Source of the DNA: Achromobacter sp. MYb9
GTDB lineage: Bacteria; Pseudomonadota; Gammaproteobacteria; Burkholderiales; Burkholderiaceae_B
Direction: 5' to 3'
Assembly (NCBI RefSeq): GCF_002975275.1
Contig: NZ_PCOQ01000030.1
Span: forward strand, 1-64,000
Length of the DNA stretch: 64,000 bases
Shown here: positions 36,401 through 44,142 of the stretch, piece after piece
Numbering within the stretch: position 1 is the stretch's first letter
How the letters are laid out: each line of letters begins with the position of its first letter
The notes under the pieces: generated by a model
Database searches by the model: none
Told to the model about the DNA's origin: nothing
Seen by the model: the letters and a program-made list of their open reading frames with translations, nothing else
Translations under genes and position numbers: made by a program

Positions 36401-37190
36401 GCGGTTTCACCCACGACGACCAGGCCAACGGCTCGACGTCATCCACTTCGGCATAGAGCTGCCCGCTCCAGTTCGCAGCGTTTGCGGCATTGGCGGAGAA
36501 CAGGCTGCGGTTGAATTCCCCGCGCAATTCCACCTTGCGCGCCAACGCGTCGCCCGCCGAGCCCCGCAGCACGAAACGGTGCGACAGGCTGCCGTTGCGC
36601 ATCAGGAAATCGACACCGGTCAGCGTCAGCGCCGGCGCCTGGCGCAGATCGTCCTGCCAGACGACGGTCGCATCGCGGATCAACAATTCCCGCTGGGCGA
36701 CCAACCAGCGCAATGCCGGATGGTTCAAGTCAGACTGGTGGTCGCTGGCGTTCAGGTCAATGTCCTGCCCGGCGATCCAGAGGTGGTTCGCGGGGTCGCG
36801 CCGCAGCGTCAATTCAGGTTTTTCCACCCGCAGGCGCACCAGGGTGGGCGACAAGGCCAGAATGCTGCGCCACCCCAGCACGGCCGACACGGACGACAGT
36901 GTCAAAACCGGCGCCGCCTCGTCATCGAACACCTGGACGGCGGTAAGATCAAGCTTGGGATTCAGCCCCTGCCAGTTGGCCTGTATGCCGCCGATGGCGA
37001 CCCGGGCGCCCAACGCCTGGCTGGCGTAAGCCTCGATCTGGGGACGCCATTGGTCCACGCGAGGCAACACCCAATAGCGCACGCCCAGGAGCCCGATGGC
37101 CACCACGCCATAAATTGTCAGCGCGACCCAAAACAGGAAGCAGAGCACGCGACGCGCGTGCGGCGTGGGAGCGGTATTTGAAACGGACAC
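33498..37190 (-). CDS. yhdP: YhdP, AsmA-like envelope lipid-transport protein
   Basis: A 1230-residue protein with a single N-terminal membrane span (residues 14-38, VLCFLFWVALTIYGVVAIGLLG) and a very long periplasmic domain of repeated beta-strands. The beginning matches the family (YASQALGARVAIGGIQANWQGLNPKLDL), and the C-terminus ends with the AsmA-like GGVNIIRERWDLKAVVIPNLDASGAAMVTALAVNPLIGLGAF. In E. coli YhdP works with TamB and YdbH in moving phospholipids to the outer membrane. It is divergent from glnE with 88 bases between. Confidence 0.9.
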   Translation of the reverse strand: MSVSNTAPTPHARRVLCFLFWVALTIYGVVAIGLLGVRYWVLPRVDQWRPQIEAYASQALGARVAIGGIQANWQGLNPKLDLTAVQVFDDEAAPVLTLSSVSAVLGWRSILALSPTLVRLRVEKPELTLRRDPANHLWIAGQDIDLNASDHQSDLNHPALRWLVAQRELLIRDATVVWQDDLRQAPALTLTGVDFLMRNGSLSHRFVLRGSAGDALARKVELRGEFNRSLFSANAANAANWSGQLYAEVDDVEPLAWSSWVKPPPVAGRIAGRAWLQLDRGKFTELTSDVAVRGVDWSAGNEGPAVRGGSAQLRIRGLPGDFIQIDGMPLARSTGAADVSVKGAVQQLRVTLPGVFEEPTLAARELALDAQIKGPNAQDWFVDVAQLHVVNEDLDVRLQGQWQREGKTAAGSVDMRGTMVRGAMPAIHRYLPLEVNADAREWLATGLPAGEMQSAAITLKGDLDDFPFNSPGVGGEFVIAGAYAGAKVDYAPARPHRKGWPMLENLSGSFRIDKVSLTLDSPGGAIARTGPGQTVNMGAVTATIPDMDHNAELRLDGEVSGPVPAYLAMAANSPLGGLLDGALDEARGTGDWRMPLKLKVPLLNTDDTQVQGRIVFADNAFTFMPEMPLLSQMHGDLEFSEKGVQAKDIRAQFLGGPVKISGTLAQSSDALHFDGTLAGSGLSQLSNAPSMSRFSGKAAYRGRVGYQKGGSVEISMESDLAGMAIDMPAPVGKSASSSQLLKLQWAAAQDRGAKGRRWLTASLGDNVNALFERDPGDAAPSYFARGALGIGRPASLPERGMSLNASLPELDLGSWETVLEGFDTPAGKGGAKKPAAKAVFPEPERISLATGLLRASSYTLNDLTLYATRPGPAQWRVDVASRQATGALEWREASGAIAGQITARMKHLSFGGADDTNEADKALASGNDLSDIPAIDLQAKEFFLYGKNVGELQVIGTNLERGRQWRLDKLSITNDAANLNATGNWRLEGPDRGLTVDATAKFVDLGKFMTRIGFENMVSGGEGSAVGKATWRDLPWTHNVADVAGEVDISLDKGRFMHVNSRTARLLELLSLQSLQRLARLDVNPTNLLRDGFPFDTIRGRVKMADGLMSTEGYKISGPVAAIVLAGGVNIIRERWDLKAVVIPNLDASGAAMVTALAVNPLIGLGAFVTQWLLKQPLARAMTMEYSVTGNWDDPQIEPIDASGKAPDKQTPRPAGSDAPRNRIPQHIEH

Positions 37191-37278
37191 GGATCGTGTG
37201 GTGGGCAGGAGAAGATGTCTTGCGGTATCGTCCCCACTTATACCTGAAACGCGCTCATTCGTCTGCCGCCCTTACGCC

Positions 37279-40044
37279 ATGACATCGTCCCCTCTGCTTG
37301 CTCCCGCCCTTGCCTGGTCCGGTCATTTGCGCCGCCGCCTGGATGCCCACCCCGACCTGGCCGCCTGGCTGGCCGATGCCGTGCAGCAACCGGTCACGCC
37401 CGCCCGCCTGGCGCAATGGCAGTCTGAACTGGCCGGACCCGACGCCCCGGCCACGCCGTCGGTGGACACCTGCCGCATGGTGCTGCGAAAGCTGCGCGAA
37501 CGGGTATTCAGCGCGCTGATCGTCCGGGACCTGACGGGCCAGGCCGACCTTGAAGAAGTCGTCGGGGCGATGACCGCGCTGGCCGACATCGCGGTGGCGG
37601 CGGCCTACCGCAGCGTGGCGGCGGAACTGGCGGCCGTGCATGGCGTGCCGCGCGACCCCGCCACTGGCAAGCCGCAGGAAATGCTGATCGTCGGCATGGG
37701 CAAGCTGGGCGGTTGCGAACTGAACGTGTCCTCCGACATCGACCTGATCATGCTGTACGGCGAGGAAGGCGAAACGGACGGCCCGCGCCGGATCAGCCAC
37801 CACGAGTTCTACGGCCGCCTGACGCGGCGCATGATGCCGGTCATCTCCGAGGTGGACGCCAACGGCCAGGTGTTCCGCACCGACCTGCGCCTGCGCCCCG
37901 ATGGCGACGCCGGCCCGCTGGCCTGGAGCCTGGACGCGCTAGAGCACTATCTGATCGGCCAGGGCCGCGAATGGGAGCGCTATGCCTGGCTGAAAGCCCG
38001 CCTGATGCCCGCCCAGGCCTTCGAAGGCAGCGACAGCACGGCGCAGGCCCGGCAACTGGAAAGCCTGCGCGTGCCTTTCGTCTATCGGAAGTACTTCGAC
38101 TTTGACGCGCTGGCCGCCCTGCGCGCCCTGCGCGAGCGCATCCGCCAGGACTGGCAGCGTCGCGCCATGGCGCGCAACGGCATCGACAGCGCCAACAACA
38201 TCAAGCTGGGCGACGGCGGCATCCGCGAGATCGAATTCGTGGTGCAACTGGCCCAGTTGATCCGCGGCGGCCGCATGCCCACGCTGCAGAAGCGCGGCCT
38301 ACTTGAAGCGCTGCACGCCGAGCAACTGGCGGGCCTGGTGCCGGAAGACGACGCCCGGCGGCTGGAGGAAGCCTACCGCTACCTGCGCCGCACCGAGCAC
38401 GCCCTGCAGTACCGCGAAGACGAGCAGACCCATCTGCTGCCCGGCGACCCTGCCCAGCGCGCCGCGCTGGCGGCGGCGCTGGGCATGAGCCCGGAAGATT
38501 TCGAAAGCACGCTTGCCGCGCACCGCAAGTTCGTCTCGCAGACGTTCCGCAATGTGTTCCGCATGGTGGGCATGGGTGACGCGGAAGACACCAGCACGCC
38601 AGCCGACGATGCCCCCGAAACGCCCGACAACGAGTGCGAGCTAGCCGAACAGATCCGGCAGGCGTTCGGCGACGAGGCGCAAGACTTGCTGCGCCGCACC
38701 GAAACCCTGCTGGGCAGCCATCGCGTGCGCAGCCTGCCCGAAAGCAGCCGCCGCCGCATGGAAGCCCTGTTGCCGGCCGCCCTGCGCGCCGCGCGCCAGA
38801 CGCCGGCGCCGCTGGACGCCGCGGTGCGCTTGTTCGACCTGATCGAAAAAATCGCGCAGCGCAGCGCCTACCTGGCGCTGTTGGCCGAATACCCGGACAC
38901 GCTGGCGCGCGTGGCGCGGATGGTCGCCGCCAGCCCGTGGGCCGCGCAATACCTGACCCAGCACCCGCTGCTGCTGGACAGCCTGATCGATTGGCGCACG
39001 CTGTTCGAACCGCTGGATTTCGCCCAGATCGCCCGGCAACTGACCGCCGACCTGGACGCCTGCCGGCTGCCCGACGGCGATCCCGACATCGAACGCCAGA
39101 TGAACCTGATGCGCGACGTGCAGCGCCAGGCCAGCTTCCAGTTGCTGGCGCAGGATCTGGAAGGAGAGCTGACGGTGGAGAAGCTGGCGGACCAGTTGTC
39201 GGCGCTGGCCGACCTGCTGCTGACCGAGACCATCCGGCGCGCCTGGCCGCTGGTGAACAAGGTGCCGGGCGCCCTGCCCCATTTCGCCGTCATTGCCTAC
39301 GGCAAGCTGGGCGGCAAGGAACTGGGCTATGCCTCCGACTTGGATCTGGTGTTCCTGTTCGACGATCCGCGCGAGGACGCGGCCGAGGTCTACGCGAAGC
39401 TTGGCCGGCGCATGACGTCGTGGCTGTCGACCATGACGTCGTCCGGCCGGCTCTACGAGATAGACCTGCGCCTGCGGCCGGATGGCGATGCCGGGCTGCT
39501 GGCCGTGTCGGTGGAAGCCTTCGAGCAATACCAGAACAAGCATGCCTGGGCCTGGGAACACCAGGCGTTGACCCGTGCGCGGCATGCCGCCGGCGACGCC
39601 GACGTGGGCGCCCGCTTCGAGAAGATCCGCGAAGCGATCCTGGTGCAACCCCGCGACCCGGCCGCGCTGCGTACCGAAGTGCTGGCCATGCGCGAAAAAA
39701 TCAATGCCGGCCATCCGAATACCAGCCAGAAGTTCGACCTGAAGCACGACCGTGGCGGCATGGTCGACGTGGAATTCGTCACGCAGTACCTGGTGCTGTG
39801 CTATGCGGGCACCCATCCGGTGCTGGTGCGCAATCTGGGCAACATCACCCTGTTGCGCCTGGCCGGCGAGGCCGGCCTGATCCCGCCCGAGCTGGCCGCG
39901 CGTGCCGCCGACGCCTACCGCGTATTGCGCCGCGTCCAGCATCAACTGCGCATGCAGGGCGTGGAAAAAGCGCGCGTGGGACCGGAACAACTGGTGGAGG
40001 AACGCGCGGCGGTGCGTGAGCTATGGGACGCGGTGCTGGGCTAG
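37279..40044 (+). CDS. glnE: Bifunctional glutamine synthetase adenylyltransferase/adenylyl-removing enzyme
   Basis: A 921-residue enzyme adding AMP to, or removing it from, glutamine synthetase in response to PII and glutamine. Two nucleotidyltransferase domains are seen: N-terminal removing half with GMGKLGGCELNVSSDIDLIMLY (about residue 138) and C-terminal adenylylating half with AYGKLGGKELGYASDLDLVFLFDD (about 675), each followed by LRPDGDAGPL/LLAVS. The start at 37279 was chosen to match family length; an in-frame extension runs over the divergent yhdP start. Confidence 0.95.
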   Translation: MTSSPLLAPALAWSGHLRRRLDAHPDLAAWLADAVQQPVTPARLAQWQSELAGPDAPATPSVDTCRMVLRKLRERVFSALIVRDLTGQADLEEVVGAMTALADIAVAAAYRSVAAELAAVHGVPRDPATGKPQEMLIVGMGKLGGCELNVSSDIDLIMLYGEEGETDGPRRISHHEFYGRLTRRMMPVISEVDANGQVFRTDLRLRPDGDAGPLAWSLDALEHYLIGQGREWERYAWLKARLMPAQAFEGSDSTAQARQLESLRVPFVYRKYFDFDALAALRALRERIRQDWQRRAMARNGIDSANNIKLGDGGIREIEFVVQLAQLIRGGRMPTLQKRGLLEALHAEQLAGLVPEDDARRLEEAYRYLRRTEHALQYREDEQTHLLPGDPAQRAALAAALGMSPEDFESTLAAHRKFVSQTFRNVFRMVGMGDAEDTSTPADDAPETPDNECELAEQIRQAFGDEAQDLLRRTETLLGSHRVRSLPESSRRRMEALLPAALRAARQTPAPLDAAVRLFDLIEKIAQRSAYLALLAEYPDTLARVARMVAASPWAAQYLTQHPLLLDSLIDWRTLFEPLDFAQIARQLTADLDACRLPDGDPDIERQMNLMRDVQRQASFQLLAQDLEGELTVEKLADQLSALADLLLTETIRRAWPLVNKVPGALPHFAVIAYGKLGGKELGYASDLDLVFLFDDPREDAAEVYAKLGRRMTSWLSTMTSSGRLYEIDLRLRPDGDAGLLAVSVEAFEQYQNKHAWAWEHQALTRARHAAGDADVGARFEKIREAILVQPRDPAALRTEVLAMREKINAGHPNTSQKFDLKHDRGGMVDVEFVTQYLVLCYAGTHPVLVRNLGNITLLRLAGEAGLIPPELAARAADAYRVLRRVQHQLRMQGVEKARVGPEQLVEERAAVRELWDAVLG

Positions 40045-40111
40045 GGCCTTTCCCGGCGCGCGGCAACTCGCGGTAAAATAAGGGGTTTTCCGCCTTTTTT
40101 GCCTGCAAGCC

Positions 40112-40786
40112 ATGTCCGAACTCGTCCGCCCCAAGCTTGACCTTCCCGCTGGCCGCAGCAAGGTGCTGATGCACTCATGCTGCGCGCCCTGTTCTGGCGA
40201 AGTCATGGAAGCCATGACGGCCTCCGGCATCGATTACGCGATCTACTTCTACAACCCGAACATCCATCCGGTCAAAGAGTACGAGATCCGCAAGCAAGAG
40301 AACATCCGCTTCGCCGAACAGCACGGCATCGAATTCATCGATGCCGACTACGACATGGATAACTGGTTCGACCGCGTAAAGGGCATGGAAAACGCCCCTG
40401 AGCGCGGCGAACGCTGCACCGCCTGCTTCGACATGCGCTTTGAGCGCACCGCGTTGTACGCGCACGAGCATGGGTTCGACACCATTACCAGTTCGCTTGG
40501 CATTTCGCGCTGGAAAGACATGAACCAGATCAACGGTTGCGGCGAACGCGCGGCAGCCCGCTACGACGATCTGGTCTATTGGACCTACAACTGGCGCAAG
40601 GGCGGCGGGTCTGCCCGCATGATCGAAATCAGCAAGCGCGAGAACTTCTACCAGCAGGAATATTGCGGTTGCGTCTATTCCCTGCGCGACACCAACCGCC
40701 ACCGCCGTTCGCAAGGCCGCGACCGCATCCACATCGGCGTGAAGTTCTACGGCAAGGAAGACCTGATCAACGAAGAGCTGCTCTGA
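40112..40786 (+). CDS. queH: Epoxyqueuosine reductase QueH
   Basis: A 224-residue protein reducing epoxyqueuosine to queuosine in tRNA. QueH is unrelated to QueG and marked by paired cysteines: HSCCAPC near the N-terminus (C23, C24, C27), GERCTACFDMRF (C102, C105) and EYCGCVYSL (C185, C187), which bind an iron-sulfur cluster and a second metal. Also typical are YFYNPNIHP and ISRWKDMNQIN. It stands between glnE and the convergent AraC gene. Confidence 0.94.
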   Translation: MSELVRPKLDLPAGRSKVLMHSCCAPCSGEVMEAMTASGIDYAIYFYNPNIHPVKEYEIRKQENIRFAEQHGIEFIDADYDMDNWFDRVKGMENAPERGERCTACFDMRFERTALYAHEHGFDTITSSLGISRWKDMNQINGCGERAAARYDDLVYWTYNWRKGGGSARMIEISKRENFYQQEYCGCVYSLRDTNRHRRSQGRDRIHIGVKFYGKEDLINEELL

Positions 40787-40816
40787 TCCTGAAGCAGCGT
40801 TGATTCCCGGGCCGCG

Positions 40817-41770
40817 CTAACGCGACTGGCGGCGGTATTCCGACGGCGATGCGCCGTAACGCTTGCGGAACGCGTGGCTGAAACGCGCCGCGTCGGAAAA
40901 CCCGAACCGGTACGCAATATCCCCGATCTGCCGCACCGATTGCGTGGCGTCGCACAGTGCGTCCCGGCTGCGCTCCAATCTGGCGCTAAGGATGAAATCG
41001 GCGGGCGTGGTGGCCGCCAGCGCGAACAGGTTGTACAGATAGCGCCGCGACATCCGGAACGCCGTGGCCGCGGATGCCGGCGACAAGTCCGGATCGTGCA
41101 GGTTTTCAAGAATGTACTGCTGGACGCGGCGCAACTGCGCCTGCTTCAGGCCCACCTGGTCTTGTTCGGCCTGCCCCCCTGCCCGCTCGCTGATATCCAG
41201 CCCCATCATCTGCAATACCGCATTCGCCGCATCGCGCGCCGCGCTTTCGGACAAATGGGCCTGTTCGCCCAACGCGACACGCAACAGGTCCATGGCCATG
41301 CGGCCGCAACCGTGCTGGCCGCTGAAGTTGCGGGCCACGGCGTTCTGCATATATGGCTGCCAAGCTTCGGTTTGCTTGCCGGGCACCTGCATCACCAAGA
41401 AATGCGCACCGTCGTCCACATCGACCTCGTAAGGCCGAGTGGTGTCGTAGATGCTCCATTCCCCCGGCATCAGCAACGCGGTGCGATTGGACTGGCGGAT
41501 CTCGCTGCGGCCGGCCAACTGCAACGTAACCTTGTAGCCCGCTTCCTCGGCGCGGGCTGCCAGCAGCTTGCTGCGGCGCACCCGTTGCGCGCTGCTGTGC
41601 AATTCGCTGACCTGCATCCAGCCCAGGCAACCCACCGCCACGCTGTTGCGGAAACGCGTGGGGAACACGGCCGAAACTTCCAGTGGCACGAAGGTGCTGC
41701 TGATGCTTTCCTGCCAGCTGGCGCAATCCAGGAAATGCCTGGGCGCACTGCGCAAAAGGGATGATGACAT
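40817..41770 (-). CDS. AraC-family regulator, FeaR-like, of the aromatic amine cluster
   Basis: A 317-residue regulator. N-terminal ligand-type domain (about 40-170; WSIYDTTRPYEVDVDDGAHFLVMQVPG is typical of the AraC_binding_2 group to which FeaR belongs), then two HTH motifs at the C-terminus (SPASAATAFRMSRRYLYNLFA, and QIGDIAYRFGFSDAARFSHAFRKRYGASPSEYRR). The start at 41770 has GGAG five bases upstream; an upstream GTG at 41800 is less likely. It follows the aromatic amine dehydrogenase genes by 78 bases on the same strand and would activate them, as FeaR does for phenylethylamine oxidation in E. coli. That role is inferred. Confidence 0.82.
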   Translation of the reverse strand: MSSSLLRSAPRHFLDCASWQESISSTFVPLEVSAVFPTRFRNSVAVGCLGWMQVSELHSSAQRVRRSKLLAARAEEAGYKVTLQLAGRSEIRQSNRTALLMPGEWSIYDTTRPYEVDVDDGAHFLVMQVPGKQTEAWQPYMQNAVARNFSGQHGCGRMAMDLLRVALGEQAHLSESAARDAANAVLQMMGLDISERAGGQAEQDQVGLKQAQLRRVQQYILENLHDPDLSPASAATAFRMSRRYLYNLFALAATTPADFILSARLERSRDALCDATQSVRQIGDIAYRFGFSDAARFSHAFRKRYGASPSEYRRQSR

Positions 41771-41848
41771 GGCGACTCCGGTGCTGCCTATTTCTAGCAC
41801 TGCACGCCTGGGGGGAGTATCGGTGACAACCCCTAACTGCCTGCCGGA

Positions 41849-42409
41849 CTATGGTTTCCTGTCGCGTCCATATGAATATTCGGACAGCGCGAATCCCATC
41901 GACGAGAGCTCTTCGGCCAGTCGGTGGCGCACCGGCACCACGTCGTCATAGCGGTTGGGTCTTGCCGCCGCGACCTCGGCCTCGGTATAGGGAGTGAAAT
42001 CGGCCGGCAACTGGGCCGGGCTGAATTCGTCCAGCACCCAATTCAACACGGCCGCGAGTTCGGCATTGCTCAATTGCGAATGGGCCGCGCCCGGCACGCG
42101 GATCAAGTATTCGCGGCCCGCGGGCAGATGCGTGAACGCCCCGACCGATTGGCGGAAATCCGGGATGCCGTGCGGGCTGCTACCCCGCCCGTCAACGCGG
42201 TGGCAGCCCGCGCACTGCAAGACGTAATCGGCGCGCACGGCTTGCCGCAGGCGGTCGGCGTTGGCGGCGTCCGCCCCTTGCTGCGCGGCCGGCTGCGGCG
42301 CATGTTGCCGTTCGCCTTGCTGCGCCGCCGCGCCCTGCATTGCGCACAGCAGGATGGCCAGGGCAACGCCCTCGCGCCATCCCGCCAGCCGCCGCCCCCG
42401 GAGTCTCAT
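41849..42409 (-). CDS. Periplasmic mono-haem cytochrome c of the aau cluster
   Basis: A 186-residue secreted protein. After a signal peptide (cut near AAAQ/QGE, about residue 30) comes one haem-binding motif CAGCH (66-70), GIPDFRQSVGAF and a likely Met-free axial site; histidines at 80 and 110 or methionine near 165 (SSMGF) might be the sixth ligand. It overlaps aauA by four bases. Having only one CxxCH it cannot be the di-haem TTQ-maturation enzyme MauG; a role as electron carrier from the amine dehydrogenase is the simplest reading. Confidence 0.8.
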   Translation of the reverse strand: MRLRGRRLAGWREGVALAILLCAMQGAAAQQGERQHAPQPAAQQGADAANADRLRQAVRADYVLQCAGCHRVDGRGSSPHGIPDFRQSVGAFTHLPAGREYLIRVPGAAHSQLSNAELAAVLNWVLDEFSPAQLPADFTPYTEAEVAAARPNRYDDVVPVRHRLAEELSSMGFALSEYSYGRDRKP

Positions 42410-42945
42410 GGCTTTGGCGCCGCCTTGGGTTGCAATTGAGGTTTGGCCAGCCCCACGATCACCGAGGTCGTGCAGTGAAAGATCGATGACTCGTTGGACA
42501 TGCACCAGTTCACGTCGTTGTGCAGGAACATCTGATAACCCGGACGTTCGCGTTCGGCGGCCGCGCACATGCACTTGCCGCACGCCGTCTTGCCGCAGCA
42601 GTCGTTGTAGCTGATAAGGTAGTCCTTGCCATCCAGCGGATTGTGGCATGTCCCCACCCACGACACGGCGGACGGCGACGTGCCAGGCGGGCACGACGTC
42701 ATGCTGCCGCCGCAGCAGGAACACAAGAATCCATCCACCGCGCAATAGCGCCAGTAGTCACATGCCGTGTCGTCCATCTGCGGCTTCTTGCCGGCCGCCC
42801 GTGCCGAACGCGCCACCGGCAGCACGGGCACCAGGAAAGCCGTTCCCACCAGCAGCTTGCCGATGCGGTTGAGGACGCTGCGACGCGACGTAGCGTGCGC
42901 GACCGAGCGCGAGGCGCGCTCACCCAATTTATCCAGCCAGTGCAT
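42406..42945 (-). CDS. aauA: Aromatic amine dehydrogenase light (TTQ) chain
   Basis: A 179-residue small subunit. A twin-arginine signal (RRSVLNRIGKLLVGTAFLVP) exports the folded protein. The mature part is rich in cysteine (14), which form the disulfide net. The tryptophan pair that would crosslink into tryptophan tryptophylquinone is Trp96 and Trp147, 51 residues apart as in known enzymes; Asp115 and Thr159 occupy the spacing of the catalytic Asp and Thr in Alcaligenes faecalis AADH (from memory Asp128 and Thr172, same offset 13). It overlaps aauD by 17 bases and the cytochrome gene by four. Methylamine dehydrogenase is the alternative, but neighbours favour an aromatic substrate. Confidence 0.93.
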   Translation of the reverse strand: MHWLDKLGERASRSVAHATSRRSVLNRIGKLLVGTAFLVPVLPVARSARAAGKKPQMDDTACDYWRYCAVDGFLCSCCGGSMTSCPPGTSPSAVSWVGTCHNPLDGKDYLISYNDCCGKTACGKCMCAAAERERPGYQMFLHNDVNWCMSNESSIFHCTTSVIVGLAKPQLQPKAAPKP

Positions 42946-43567
42946 TGCCGCTCTCCTTCCTGGAAATCCGGGTCTCGTCCAGCGTGCCCGCGGCCAGGAA
43001 ATCCTGCACCGACGCCACGCCCAGTTCCTTGGCCGTGAACAGGCTTTCCAGCTGCTCGCGGGAATTGATCAAGCCCTTGGCACGCAATACGCCCGACTCG
43101 TCGATCAGCACCGCATACGGCAGTTTGCTGATCTGGAATTTCATGCCCAGCTCGGTCGACAGCAAATACGGAAACCGTTCCAGTCCGGCCTGCTTGTAGA
43201 ACGCCAGATGCTCCGGCATGTCGCCGTCGCTGGCCAGCACGATGCGCAGCCAGGCGCTTTCCGTGCTGGCGACCGATTTCAGAATGGGCAGGAGCTTCTT
43301 GCACACGGGGCACGTGGGCGACAGGAAGAACAGCAGCTGGCTGTGTTGGCCGCGCTCTCCGATGGTGATGCGGCGGCCCAGCAAGTCGGGCAGTTCGAAT
43401 CGCGGCGCGGCCTCGCCGACGGCGGGCCCCTTGTCCATGGTCAGCGCCCCCATCGGCGCCACGCGCTCATACAGCACGCCGATCTGACGGGACAGGGCCA
43501 GGATGACCAACACCAGGCACAGCACTACGCCCCACAGCAGGAAATTGGAAATGATCAAGGCATCCAT
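42929..43567 (-). CDS. aauD: MauD/AauD, thioredoxin-like disulfide helper for the TTQ subunit
   Basis: A 212-residue protein with one N-terminal membrane span (ALIISNFLLWGVVLCLVLVILAL) and a periplasmic thioredoxin-fold domain carrying FFLSPTCPVCKKLLP. Its CPVC motif would act in forming or isomerising the many disulfides of AauA; MauD is required for light-chain stability in methylotrophs. The start at 43567 has AAGGAG upstream. It overlaps aauA by 17 bases and lies 11 bases after aauE. Confidence 0.9.
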   Translation of the reverse strand: MDALIISNFLLWGVVLCLVLVILALSRQIGVLYERVAPMGALTMDKGPAVGEAAPRFELPDLLGRRITIGERGQHSQLLFFLSPTCPVCKKLLPILKSVASTESAWLRIVLASDGDMPEHLAFYKQAGLERFPYLLSTELGMKFQISKLPYAVLIDESGVLRAKGLINSREQLESLFTAKELGVASVQDFLAAGTLDETRISRKESGNALAG

Positions 43568-43578
43568 GTGACACTCCT

Positions 43579-44142
43579 TCAGAGATTTCGCAGCTTCAGA
43601 TGCGAAGCCAAGAGATGATTGGCGGTGAAGTACAGGCCCACGGCGGTCATCGCCAGACCGAAGACGGCCGCGGCATCCGCCCACTGCAGGCTGCGCGATT
43701 GGCCGGCCGCGGCAATCAGCACGGGCGCGGTCCATAGCGCCAGCACCGCATTGCGCAGCACCAGCCACCATGACAGCCCGCCGCCCTGCGCGGCATCGCG
43801 CCCACCTCGGCCCAGGGAGGCGGGTCCCCCGCAGCCGCAATCGATGTCGCGATGCCCGCGCGCAAGGTTGATGGCCAGCGCCAGCGTCGCCACGCCCAGC
43901 ACCAGCAACGCCAGTGCCGCGCCCGCCACCTGGACCGACGGCATCAGCAGCATGGCGCCAGCGACGGCTTCCGCCAACGCATAGGCCCCCGCGAACGCGC
44001 CGCTCCAACGGGAAGGCAGAAGGTCGTAGGCAGCCACGGCGCGCGAGAACCCCGCCAGGTCTTTCAGTTTTTCAAGCGCCCCCAGCAGCAGCACGCAGGC
44101 CAATGCGGCGCTGGCGCCATAGAGCAGGACCGGATCGTTCAT
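43579..44142 (-). CDS. aauE: MauE/AauE membrane protein for amine dehydrogenase maturation
   Basis: A 187-residue protein with about four membrane spans, including LLYGASAALACVLLLGALEKL and VAGAALALLVLGVATLALAINL. The loop DIDCGCGGPASLG holds two cysteines that could pass disulfides to MauD. The family (MauE, DoxX-like) is needed for maturation of the TTQ subunit. It overlaps the aauB stop by four bases (ATGA). Confidence 0.88.
   Translation of the reverse strand: MNDPVLLYGASAALACVLLLGALEKLKDLAGFSRAVAAYDLLPSRWSGAFAGAYALAEAVAGAMLLMPSVQVAGAALALLVLGVATLALAINLARGHRDIDCGCGGPASLGRGGRDAAQGGGLSWWLVLRNAVLALWTAPVLIAAAGQSRSLQWADAAAVFGLAMTAVGLYFTANHLLASHLKLRNL

Noticed and set aside
35235..37181. A 648-codon open frame opposite yhdP
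   Set aside because: Arg/His/Gln-rich shadow of yhdP, no recognisable fold or ribosome site.
41849..42409. Calling the cytochrome gene mauG
   Set aside because: Only one CxxCH and half the usual length; MauG has two haems.
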